This document shows, piece after piece, positions 12,160 through 23,900 of a stretch of DNA of 64,000 bases. The notes beneath the pieces are model-generated. The model was not told the DNA's origin. It searched no databases and saw only the letters and a list, made by a program, of their open reading frames with translations. The stretch is from Phlebotomus papatasi (taxonomy: Eukaryota; Arthropoda; Insecta; Diptera; Psychodidae): contig NC_077224.1 in NCBI RefSeq assembly GCF_024763615.1, positions 74,596,712 through 74,660,711 on the forward strand, given 5' to 3'. How positions within the stretch are numbered: the first letter of the stretch is position 1; each line of letters starts with the position of its first letter. A program made the position numbers and the translations under genes.

Positions 12160-12309
12160 CTTCTTTTTTCTTGTTTTTTTTTTTTGATTCCTTCTTTTTT
12201 TTATTTCTTTTCTCTTTTTGTAATATTGAAATTTTTTGATTTTTTTTTCTTTCACAATTGTAAAAGGGATGACCATATTATTGTGAATTTAATAATAATA
12301 ATAATTTAA
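12160..12309 (+). mobile_element. 5'-truncated 3' tail of the non-LTR retrotransposon
   Basis: Only about 150 bp of 3' UTR remain. CACAATTGTAAAAGGGATGA followed by (AAT)n matches the 3' end of the long element (minus strand near 26030-25957: CACAATTGTAAGAGGGATGA then (TTA)n). It is flanked by direct repeats TAAGCCCT at 12152-12159 and 12310-12317, the signature of target-primed reverse transcription with extreme 5' truncation. Confidence 0.8.
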
Positions 12310-12529
12310 TAAGCCCTGGGGGGTTTGAAGCTCGTAAGCGGAGGAGTTCAAAAATCTGGTTATACACGTGCTTACACCGGTAAAAATATTCGATTTTTAC
12401 CGATGTGTATAAATAAACCTGTGATTTTTTTTATGGAATTCAAACTTATCAAAAAATAAATTTTAAAAAATATTACATACCAGTCATATGGTCAGAATGA
12501 CATTATGTTGACTTCATTTTGTTTATCAT

Positions 12530-13050
12530 CATCATTATCAACTGCTTATCCCTATTGGGGTCGAATCACGGGCCCACGTCTGTCGGTCCTCCACCACTTC
12601 GAGAAAATGTGTGGGTTTGATCTCAAAGCGCTCTAAGGCAAGATTTCTTGATTCAGCTACCTTGTCCTAGGTCTCCCCAGTCCCGATGTCGAGGTCTTCT
12701 CACAATGGCTGAACATGACAATACCAAGAAGAACCTTCTCGACTCTTAGCTTCACACGAACGGGTACGTTCCTCACTCGATCTCGACGAGTGATTGATTC
12801 CCTTAACCGCCCGGAGGTACCTCATCTCAGCAGCTTGTACTCGCGATCTTACCAGATCTTATGTCCACCTATGTCATCACCATAGGTGAACATAGGAATG
12901 AACAAAGTTTTGAAAACAAATAATTTATCCGAAGAACTAAGCTCGGTCTTCCTTGATCTGATTCCTTGAAGCTTGACCCAGGGCTTGGCCGATCCGCAAT
13001 AAGAGTTCTACGTCCATCCTACCATCACTCGTGATTTTGCTTTTTGGGTA
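12530..13050 (-). pseudogene. RT-element relic: C-terminal RT region and 3' end
   Basis: On the minus strand, broken frames still read like the end of an endonuclease/RT polyprotein: FKTLF-PMFTYG, a block like AAEMRYLRAVKGI, then R-DR-RNE and a leucine-rich tail. The 3' end carries CCCAATAGGGATAAGC and a (GATGAT)n-like tail. The last 200 bp match the fragment at 17812-18030. Multiple stops; not functional. An RTE-like or related clade is likely but not settled. Confidence 0.6.
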
Positions 13051-13112
13051 AATATAGGAGTCTTAAAATCATATGAACTGTGTAAGGTTTATTCAGACCT
13101 AAGGGCAAAATT

Positions 13113-13280
13113 AGACTCAAGCTGATCCTCTAGGATTCTTAGCAGTAAAGGATTAGGTAAAGGAAATTTATGCAAAGGACCTCTAATCCATGATCCAAAG
13201 CCCTTGGTGTTTATCCTTTGGGATAAATCGTTAATGCCAAATTTTACATGCAAAATATTCTCAAGAATCAGGCTAAGTCT
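13113..13280. mobile_element. Inverted-repeat element, AGACTCARGCTGATCCTC ends
   Basis: Left end AGACTCAAGCTGATCCTCTA, right end TATTCTCAAGAATCAGGCTAAGTCT in inverse orientation. The same terminal motif appears near 63541-63560 and 63726-63745, so it is a family. No coding capacity. Confidence 0.5.
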
Positions 13281-13449
13281 ATTTGGGCTCTCCTCTAAGG
13301 TTTATCCATAACGATTAACTACTGTAATTCCTCAATAAGAGCGGTTCTTGACAAATTTCTAACTTAGAATTCTATAATAATAGCAATTGACTGTCATGAA
13401 AAATTATTGTAATTGTTTGTTGTTCAGAAAATTCCAGAAGTAGTCTTAA

Positions 13450-13652
13450 GGCGGTCTTCAGACTAGAGTTTTAGCCCAGTTCCCGAAAATCTAAAATCTT
13501 AAATAGCGAGCAATTTTATCTCTTTTTGGGAAATTAATACGTCATTTATGTCTAATATTCCAATCCTAAGTTAAATTTCTCCAAAAAATTGTGATAAGTA
13601 AGGAATTAGAGCAGTTAAGCCATATGGCTACGCCTTGAGTCTGAAGCCGGCC
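13450..13652. mobile_element. MITE, CTTCAGACT...TTAGCCCAGTTCCCG ends
   Basis: Left GGCGGTCTTCAGACTAGAGT with TTTTAGCCCAGTTCCCG; right GCCTTGAGTCTGAAGCCGGCC. Two more members lie at 31236-31430 and at 63852 to the window edge. About 200 bp, no ORF. Confidence 0.65.
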
Positions 13653-14078
13653 AAGAAAACCACCTTAGAAACCTTCTTGTAACAACGCTTTTTAGCATGT
13701 TGCAAAGAAATTAAGGTACTCAAATGACGCAAAGTATATTTGTTTTGCACATAGTGTCTTAACTTTGTAAAAGTATTAAAATATTAAGAACAAAATTGTG
13801 CAAATCTTTTAAAATTATCTATAATAGTGCCACTATTTCTCTGATTTACAAAATATTTGATTTATAATATTATAAAGTATTTTAATATTTATAGATATTA
13901 ATTTTGTTCTCTTCGAGGCTATTCACCAATTGGCTCAAAATTACAAGGTAAAGATCTAATTATTTTATTTTATCTTATAAGCATAGACGATGAATAAAAA
14001 ATATCAATCTCTCTATCAATTTCGATACATTATTTGTATACTTTATCTAGTAAAGACGGTAGAGCAACTGTTGAATTG

Positions 14079-14453
14079 TACAGAAAAAAATATTTCGCAA
14101 AATTAACGTAAATGTTCGTGAATTTTTACTGGGAAATTACTAAATGCTCGTAAATCATAGAATAATTTTGTTCTTTTACAATCATTTGTTCGTACGTTTT
14201 TGTTTATTTTAAAAAATGTACAAACAAATGACAAAATTATGCAAACATTTTTCTGTTTGTTGGTGAACATTTACGAATAGGTGTTTGCAAAACAACAAAT
14301 AAACCTGTCATCATATTACGAAAAATGTTTGTGAAAAAAAGTATAAGTTTTTACGGACTTTTTAGTGGGTTACACGATTTACGAGCATTCCGTAACTCCC
14401 CAAAGGAAATTTCTAAACCTTTACAAAAAATTTTGCGAAATATTTTTTTCTGT
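14079..14453. mobile_element. 375-bp element with perfect 24-bp terminal inverted repeats
   Basis: CAGAAAAAAATATTTCGCAA plus AATT at 14081-14104 is answered by its exact reverse complement at 14429-14452. Homology continues inward imperfectly (ATGCTCGTAAATC on the left against GATTTACGAGCAT on the right). The interior echoes CAAACAAATGACAAAATTAT. No transposase. Confidence 0.75.
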
Positions 14454-14932
14454 GTATTTTATTCATCAGTTGCCAAGATGATTCAAAGTTGTTTATTATC
14501 GCCTAAAATTTTTATGAATTAAGTTTTATTCATCTACTTACCAAATTAAATTTCTACTAACTATATTTTTAAAAATATTGCTTAATTTGCTAACTTTAAT
14601 TTCTCATCACTATACCAGCTAAAAGTAAGAAAAAATGTATTTATAAAAACGTTTAACTTTTCTGATTATCCCTGTGTAAGTTGTTTTTACCGCAACCATC
14701 TAAAATTTCATATCAATCAATGAAAGCAAAGTAAATCTTTTTATTATTATTTTATTGGAATTATTAAAAAAAAGTGACAATTTCTGAAATCATTCATAAA
14801 CACATTTCTTGATATTTACAGTCTGTTTTGATTGTAAATTGTGGCAGGAAAGTTGAGAGTTTAAATTTCAAGTATTCTTTGAAATCTTCTCAAAGACAGA
14901 AGATAGACTAACACTTTAGAATTTTCTCTCAT

Positions 14933-17900
14933 TTAATTCTTCTTCTCGTCTGACGTGGCGTACCAGTCTTCGCATCCTGGCACATTTTCTGGGGCGTCAC
15001 AGCGCTGTGTCTCCTCATTGTAGACTTCACCAACTTGGCAACCAAGATCACGAGGTTCTACACCATTGAGGCAGACGTAGAATCTCTGGCAGTCTGTGGG
15101 GTGGGCATATTTGGGATGGGCAACAGTTTGACCTGAGGAATCAACTGTCTGATCCTTGGGGCATGTGAATCCGTCCTTGAGTTCCTCTGAAAGAAGTTGA
15201 TGGAAGAGATTGTAAGTGAAAATTAATGCTAAAGTGTAGTAAAAAACATTAACTTACTGCTCTTGTCTTGGCATCCTTGACGCTGAGCGGTATCAGGCCA
15301 CACGCAAGTCCCAGAGTACTCGTCAAAGTGCAGACCAGCTGTACAGGTGATTTCTGTGTACTCGCCATCTATGCAGTTGTAGAAAACATTGCAGACTGCT
15401 GGATCAGGATGAGCGAAGAATCCATTTTTCCTGGGACATATGTGGTTGCCCCTTGGTGGTTCTAAAGTTTAGAAAATTCTTCTAAGATTAAAGTATTCCG
15501 ATGGATAAGAATGAAGTAAATCATACGGAGTTCTGTCCTATCTCCGCAGTCAACATTGAAGGGCTGATCACATTTGTTGATTTTCCTAATGGTTGGATCG
15601 AAGACCAAGCCATCGGGGCAGAGTTTTTGGATAGCCTGTCCATCTACGCATTCATAATACATGTCACACTGAACGGGATCCTCATACTGACCATCTTTAG
15701 GAGGGCATTTGAAATTCTGAGCACCTGCAAGAAATCCAATATAGAATGTTCTTTAACTGTTTCTTGACATAATTCTATCGTGATTTAATTTAGCAATTTG
15801 TGATTATCATTGAAATGCTAAGCGATTGTGATTTTTTATAGGGTGTTCCATTAAAGTATACCAGAAATTCTTTGTCATATTAGTCATCAGGGAGTGTTTT
15901 GCAGAATAATCATTCTGAATAATTTAGTAGTTGTAAAAGTTAACATTTTTTCCTGTTCAAAGTTTACAAAGAACTAGCAAGATTATATTGGAGCAATCAA
16001 TTATCCCATTTTCAGAAATTGTCTGAAAAAAATTATATTCGGGGAGGGGGTGATTGCAAAAAATCTACGTAATATTTATATATAGGGGAGACTGGGGCAA
16101 AAAGTAACAAAACGGATATTTTATTTTTTTACAAGCTACCCGAACTCTTCCAAAATTTGTAATTAGCACAGTTTTATAGAAAATTTACCGCTCTACAACT
16201 CTGTTAAAGTCATTTTCTTTTATTTTGTAAGGAAATATATTTATCGAGCCGTTTTTTAAAAGGTAATTTTGTGATCATTCTCAAAAATGGTGGGGCAAAT
16301 AGTGTCAGGCATAAGATACTATCACATTTTGATTCGCTTTATTTAAGTAAAATACCTAGATTACATATTTTCATAGAAAATTTATTCCCCTACACCTTTG
16401 TAAAACACCGTTTTCTCTATCTGAGCGAGAAAAACGCTTTTTAAGCTATTTCAGAAAAAAGCACACAAAAGACTGCAAATCGTTTGACCAATGCAAACAA
16501 CAAGCGGCGACACATAGCATTAACATTTCTTTTCACCGTGGGACATCAGAAATTGTTTCGGTTTTTTTTACTTTTTTCTCCATAGCTTTTGTTACTTTTT
16601 ACCCCAAGTGGTCGTTTTTAATAGAAGGATTTCTGGAGAAAAGAATCTCTGTAAAATTCTAAAATAGATAGCGGATTCGTATTCAAAGAATATCCAGATA
16701 ATTTGGGAAATATTCACCAGTGCATCAAATTTAAAATAAGTAGTTAATAATTGATATCTTCTGCACGGAAAATATTTAAAAAATAGGGCTAAAAATTTCG
16801 ATATTTTTTATTTTCTAAATTCCTTGTTCGAATTCTAACAAACTTACGACATTGAAGAAGATCTATGGAGGCTATCTATGGAAAAAATTTTAAGCCGCTA
16901 TCTTCTTTATCTTGGAAGATATTGAATTTTAAAATTTTCGATTTGTGACTTTTTGCCCCAGTCTCCTCTACTGCTTTCTCAGAAGAGTTCGAGCAAAAGC
17001 GATAGACGTTTATTGAAACTTTATCAGGTTTTCTGTCAAAATTGGAACAAGTTTATGTCTATATTTATTTCACGTCAGTTAATACTTAGTTGCATCCGCC
17101 GTCGACTTACAATGACCGATCTCATCAGAAAAACGGCAGAATATTGAACTATAAGATCGAACTCCCATTAACTTGCTTAATATCTCGTCTTTCGACCGAT
17201 CTTTAATTTAAAAAAAAGATAATATTAAAACAAAATATTCTTAAAGTAGCATTTCCAGGATATACTCATAGAAAATAATTTTTTTTTCATGGGACTTAGC
17301 GTATTCTGTAGGGGAAAGTTCTTTATCTTCGAACGTTTATGCCTTTGACTAATATGAATTTTCTTCTATTTTTCCTAAGAGACATATATAAATTGTCACA
17401 TATTTATCAAATTTATAATAAACTAACTAATATTTAAAAGAAATGTGTAAGTCTCTTGGCAAAAATAAGAGAAAATTCATATTATTGGAAGGCAATGCTC
17501 GAAGGGAGAGTACTTTCGCCTAAGTATTAACTGCTCGAACTCCAAGAGAGAGCAGTTTTAACAATCGTGTTTTTTTTTCAACTTCTCTCCATCCTAGCTG
17601 CCAAACGGTAAGAGATATTGACTTCCGCTCTTCTGTGACCCCCCCACAAGTCAACATTCTCTATCTAACTAACTTACCCAAATTACCCTCCACCTCTTCC
17701 AATTTTTTTTCATTTTAAACTCAAATTAGAAAGAATAAGGGCACCTTGAAAATACGGGATTTTCTTCTATTTTTAAATGAAACTGGATATTACCATGATA
17801 TAATTTAGCTCTCCCTAGAAAAGCTATGGAACCTATAGTGAGGACCTCGAGACAGATTTAGGACAAGGTAGCTGAATCAAATTCAGAATTTTGCATTTTG

Positions 17901-20900
17901 GAGCGCCTTGAGATCAAACCCGAACATCTTCCTGAAGTGGCGAAGGATCGATAAGCGTGGGCTGCTAAACTGGATGTCATAGGCCCGCGACCCCAATAAA
18001 GATAAGCGATGGAAAATTATGATGATAATGATAATTTAGCTCCATAAGTTAATTAAAGCTGAATTACATTATGATAAGCCTATTTTTTCAAATAGTAAAA
18101 AACCTATTTCTAAGGTACTCCAGTTCAAAGGCGCCCTAGTTTCCCCTATGACCGTGGACAATTTTTATTTTGGCAGGTTTTGGTCATTTGATTGTATTAA
18201 TTTGTACTCCAGTATTTAGGAATAAGAAAAAAACTATTTTTGAGCAATCACTTTTGGTCTGTCTACTACTAGAACTATCCCTACTCGATAGACCTTAGTG
18301 AAGGAGCCACTTAATGATCAGTATCAGTATACTACAAGTATGGGTTTCGACTATTTTATCTGACGTAGTTCGCGTAGTTCTGTGTTTTCTTCAGGTCTTC
18401 CGGTGTTCGTCAGAAAATTCTCTTCATCAATACAGCATTCGTACAGACCATTGTAAAATATTGGTCGAAATTTCACTAGGTTAGAAGAATTGGTAGGGAA
18501 CAGGGTCTCTTTTCGCAACTAGTCAATACACCTTTTATTATTCAGCCAGATTTCTTCACCAGCAGATCTCAAGCATATATCTTTTTCTGTGCCGTCCTAT
18601 ACCAGACTGATTATTTCAGCTCTCCAATTGAATTGGTAATATTACTTAAGGGGCGTGGCTTAAAATTCTTTGGGCGAAGCTACTATTCACTCAATTGTAG
18701 AATTAAAATAATAACACTAAAATGCAAATATACAAGTAATATTAATTAAAAGACCAAGTAAACTGCAAATTGTTTTGTATAAAATGTTTTCTCTGAAAAT
18801 CTTTTGGTTTTCGATTGTTTTTTTTCCAAGGACACCCTGTGAAAGCTCTCTGCAGAAGGAATGGGACAAGAGTATGAGAGGAATGGTCAAATGCCACATG
18901 AGCCATGGTAATCAAGTTGTGTGTGCGAATGCTGAGAATTTATTAATATATGCAATGTGTGCGACTTGACGACAACTTTCTAAAACGTTTTGAGTGTATT
19001 TTAACTCTCCTCTCAGCTTATTTGCGGCACTTTTTGCTTTCGGAGAAGACAAAATACTCTCGATGGTGGCAATCAGGAAGACCAAAGAAAATCCTCAGTG
19101 AAATGGGGATGCATTACATATTTAATTTAAAAAAAAAACACACACACAAAATTAGACACAGTTTCCATTAATCCCCCATTGATTTGATTTGGATTAATGA
19201 TGCAGGTAAATTAGAGTTAAGTAGAGAGCGATTAGGTGCAATTATCTCATGGTGTAGCTAAGTATTTTGCGTATGAATGTCTGAAGGAGAGTGAAAAGGT
19301 ATTACGGTGAGTGTACGTCTCCATGAAAGCAAAAGTAAGTTGGTAAGAAAGTGAAAATTCATAATGAGAAAAAATGATGGTTGTTCACACCAAAATGCCC
19401 CAAAGCGACAAATTCAGACAAGATTCAATGACACTGAATATCGTTTCATAATCAAACTGGTCGGGGAGTATTGATTGTTGTAAAAATTGCTGAGAAAAAG
19501 TCTTCTTTTTTTTCTCCAACAATGCAGACACAATGATACATAGTTGGAGAACATACTGTGGAGGCAATTGGGAGAGAAAAAAATGAAGTTAAACATGCTT
19601 GGGAGCGTTCGTATGGAAAACAAGTTGAATGAAAATCAGATAAAATGTTTTTGGGGGGATACGTGTAGTAGAGAGGATTCACCACTTTGGGCCACCTTGA
19701 CACCGCTTAGCGCCATTTACGAAAACCAAGCGAATATTTATTTTGCAAGTCATCTCAAGAAAATTTCTAGGTAGGTTTCAAGCTCCTAGAATTACATCAA
19801 TCATGGCAATTTTTCAAAAGACAGCATAAAAAAAATTAAATCCGATGTATATAACTCACGGTAATGCCTTCAATAAAATTATTTTTTCTTCTCTATTTAC
19901 AATTTACCATTATAAATATCGAAACTTTCACCCTTTTACTTTTTAAAGTAAGTTTTTATCGGCAAGGGCAGAATTATGCCCCTGTATTATTAGATAAAAA
20001 AAGACCAGTCAAGAGTTAGAAAATCAAGGGAAAACCTTGCATGAGTAGATCTTTTCTTTCGGAGGCAGCCAAAATCCTGAAAGCCAAAATTCCGAAAGCA
20101 AACATCCGGAATGCTTAAAATTCTGAAAGGGATAAAATTATACGGAGGATAATGTGTAGAATAATTTCCCAAGACACAGAAAATTTCCGTTTGCCTTCAG
20201 CAAGTGTGAGTGCAGTCGTGGGAGTAGTTATGACATTTTTAAGAATTTAGGATTTTGGCTTTCGGGATTTTGACCGGGCCCCTTTTGTTTAGCTATTTCT
20301 TTTAGCTATTTTCTAAATTTTTAGCTATTTTAGCTAAAAAAAAAAAGCTATTTTTAGCTATTTTTTTGTATTAAAAAAATATTTCAAGATATGAAGAAAT
20401 CATGTTCGCTTAATGAAATAATTTCTAATGGCTCTGGCAAACCTTTTTAATCAAGACAATTTCATGATATGTCATTCTTTCGCAATCCAAATTCGACTGA
20501 ACTAAATTGACTTTGTGATATTTGAAAGAATAAGAAGAAAAAGAATGAGACAGACATATGCAAAACATGTTAGAAAGAGATTAGAATTTTGACTTCATGA
20601 AATTTTCTTGATCTAAAAGTTGTACTGGACCCATAAAAAGCAATCTATTCCTATCTTAAAGGCTGTTTTTGTCGCTACTTGATCTTTCAAATTTAGACAT
20701 TTAAGAAAAAATCTGCATTGATAACAAATGACAAATCATTTGCTCAAATGTCAGATTTTTTTATACTAATACCAATTGAATTTTCTTGCGGAAAATTGAA
20801 GTCTTTAGAGATCTACAGATATTCTATGGCAAGCCTAATCGATGAATCGTGCTTTGACAGCTGCGAAAAATAAATAAATTTGAGGTTAAATAATTTTAAA

Positions 20901-23900
20901 AAATAATTTTGCAATAAAATTTTTTTCCTTAGTGATTATCTTGTCCGTTTTATGTAAGGAAACTAAAATTCAGCCTGATTTAAAAAAAAAATCTAAGTAT
21001 CAAAGTTGGACCGATTTAAATTAACATACATCTGCTCATGGCTGTATCAGCAAAACTTCAAAAAATCAAAATTTATATCCCATTATCGAACTCTTTACAC
21101 ATGTCTTTCCCAGTGTTTTGTACTGTTCTTCTTTTGAACATCACAGCAAAGTCATTTTAGTTCAATCCAATTTTGAGTGAAAAGAATGAGATAGACATAC
21201 TCGACTTTAAGAAAAAAATTATGTGAATTTTGATTTTATGAAATTTTCCTGATCTAAAAGGCATCTTAAAGCCATTGCAAACAAACTTTACTAGGTTGAA
21301 AGTGAAGCTCATTAAAATGTAAGTCTGTAGTAAAACCATGGTAATTCTTCTTTTTAACATAACCTCTTCCTTTAGGAAATATTTTTTCTAGTATTTATAA
21401 ATCATTTATTAATCTTTGAGTTTAAAATTATTAAAATGATCTAAAGGCTCGTGAATATTAAACGATTAAGGTTTTTTCAATTTAAATTAAAGGAAATTTA
21501 AATTGAAAAAAATTAAAGGAAAGGAAATTTAGTGATTGATTTAATATAAAGAAATGATGGAAATATTTTCCTCTTCTCTTCACGCTGATGAATTTTTTGA
21601 GCTCGATTTTGTTTTGAAGGTGTCAACGCAAAATTCATCGATTAGGGTTGCCAGAAGTAATTTTCCAAATTTTACAAATTTTGATTTCTTATGGTGCTGG
21701 CACACCTTTTCAATTGAGTGAAATTCCATCGATTGAAATTTTACCTTTTACTCTTTCAAACTGAAATCAGATATAGCTGTCTCTTTCTGTCAAATGGAGT
21801 TTAAAATTGAAATTGAAAATGAAATTGAAATTTCAATTTTCATTTGCCAGAAAAAGACAAACATATTATATTTCAGTTTGAAAGAGTAAGAGGTAAAATT
21901 TCAATGGATTGAATTTCACTCAATTGAATTGGCACACCTTGCCAGCGCCATTATCATATAATTCAATTTGAATTTTAATTTCAATTTGATAAAAAGAAAC
22001 ACGCAATTGAAGCAATTGAGCATCAGAGAAAAGCGCATAATTTCTATAAAGTGGCTAAAGAAATCGAAAAGAATGTAAAGTGCCCATGCTTTGTACAATC
22101 CCAAGCTTCGTAATGACTGAATTTTTCATATGTTTCTCAATAATTGTGACTCCGCGATATTTTTTAAACACTATGCATTTTTCGATAGTTTTAAAAATAT
22201 GGCTGCGATGTGTCATATTTATTGAGAAACATTGAAAAAATTCAGTCGTTACGAAGCTTGGAATCTTGGGACGAAGCTTAGGGCATTGAGCTGAACTGTA
22301 ACAAACTTTATAATAAAAGAACTGAAGAAATGTAGCTTACTGTCAAACTAAACAAAGTTCCTCTAATTTTGAAGCTTTCTCAAGAAGCTCTTGAATCTTC
22401 AAATCATTGTTCTCATGGGGATCTCAGCGGCGCAATAGGCAATACCGTTGTGTCTTGGGCGGATGAGATCTCTTACTCGACTCTCACAGTTGTGAATTCG
22501 AGTCCCGCTCGGTGTAAACAAGAAAAAGACATTTTCACTGTGATATAACGTAATAAAATTGCACCGAAAAGTCCGGGAGCACGGAAGAAGTATCCACACT
22601 GCGGGGAAGGCACCCCTGGGCGGTCTACAAACGGACTTAGCAGATTCGTTCAACACGAGATCAACATTATAACATAACTTGACTACATTGTAACAAATAT
22701 CCCAATACGATTAATAATAATTATTCTCATATTACTTCATTTTAGCTAAGATTACTTTTATTTTTATTAGAATTTTTGTTTTTGCAGCTAAGGGACCAAG
22801 CATCAACTTACAATCAAAGTGTTAACAAAGTATTAATTGCTCTTTAAACTGAATCTCGCTTTATAATTCGCTGGGACTTTCTAGACTTTCCATGCTGCCA
22901 GCCTCTAACCAAATCGCATACGTAGGACCAGTCATAAGTTTTTTTTAGATTTTTTTCAAGTTTTTTTATTATTGAATGTTTAACACAAGCCCACAGTAAA
23001 TTTTAAATTTTAAAACAATGAAATTTGATTGCTAAACTTTGGTCAATTTATTAGCTGTCGAACTTTCTTGAATTTTTGTTTTTTTTTTCCTGTTCATAGC
23101 TGTCAAAGCGTATTTTACAGTTTGCCGAAGATATACAAGAAAAAGCTTTCGGGCTTGGCCTGAAAGCTTCCTGACTTCAAACACTTCATATTTTTCACAT
23201 ATTCCTGTAAAAAATCTGACTAAAGATTATTTTAAAAGCCGGTCTTAAGTCATACATTTCCGGAAACGATTAGGTCAAAATATGAAGTGTTCACAGGCAG
23301 AGTATGTGCGAAACTTGAAAGCCTTCCCCCACAGGATTTTCCAGATTTAAATTTCATAGATAAAAGAGCACGAGGCACAAATTTCATTTGACTGAATTTC
23401 ACTAAATTAAAAATATGTGCGAGCACCATTAGCTCTTGATTCACAATTGAAAATTCTTACTCTTAGTACTTAATTAAATTGTTTATTATTTAAATGTTGC
23501 TAATTCAAAACAGGGCACTCAATGGTTCAAGTGGTAGAGCACTCGCTCTATGATGCAAGGGTCCCGGGTTCGAATCGTAGGTCTACAGGAAAATTTGCGG
23601 CGTTAAAGGGGTCCGAATTGCATCCAGTGAGCTTCACTTCACTTGATGCCACGGACATGGGACTGACAATTTCATCCCGTATAAGAAAAAATAATAATGG
23701 ATGTTCTGAACTCCCCATGAGGGAAGGCCTAAGTTCCTCTATGGAATGTTACCACCATTATCATTATTATTATTATTATTTCAAACAGAGTTCGTAGTAG
23801 TTCACTGTCAGAGATATTGTAAAATGATTAGTAGAACTAGTTAAAATGGCGGATAGTGGTGAATCTCCCCAATGATGGTGAGAGTATGTGTATGCAAAAA

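Noticed and set aside
18717..18969. Opposed frames that each resemble a signal peptide (plus: MFSLKIFWFSIVFF; minus: MWHLTIPLILLSHSF)
   Set aside because: They overlap on opposite strands inside the obst-A intron, and neither joins to a plausible second exon. The plus one has a donor-like CCATG|GTAATC but no further support.
23514..23590. Apparent tRNA gene with good A and B boxes
   Set aside because: The acceptor stem does not close, and the sequence continues into a body with an ATT tail and flanking duplications: a SINE.
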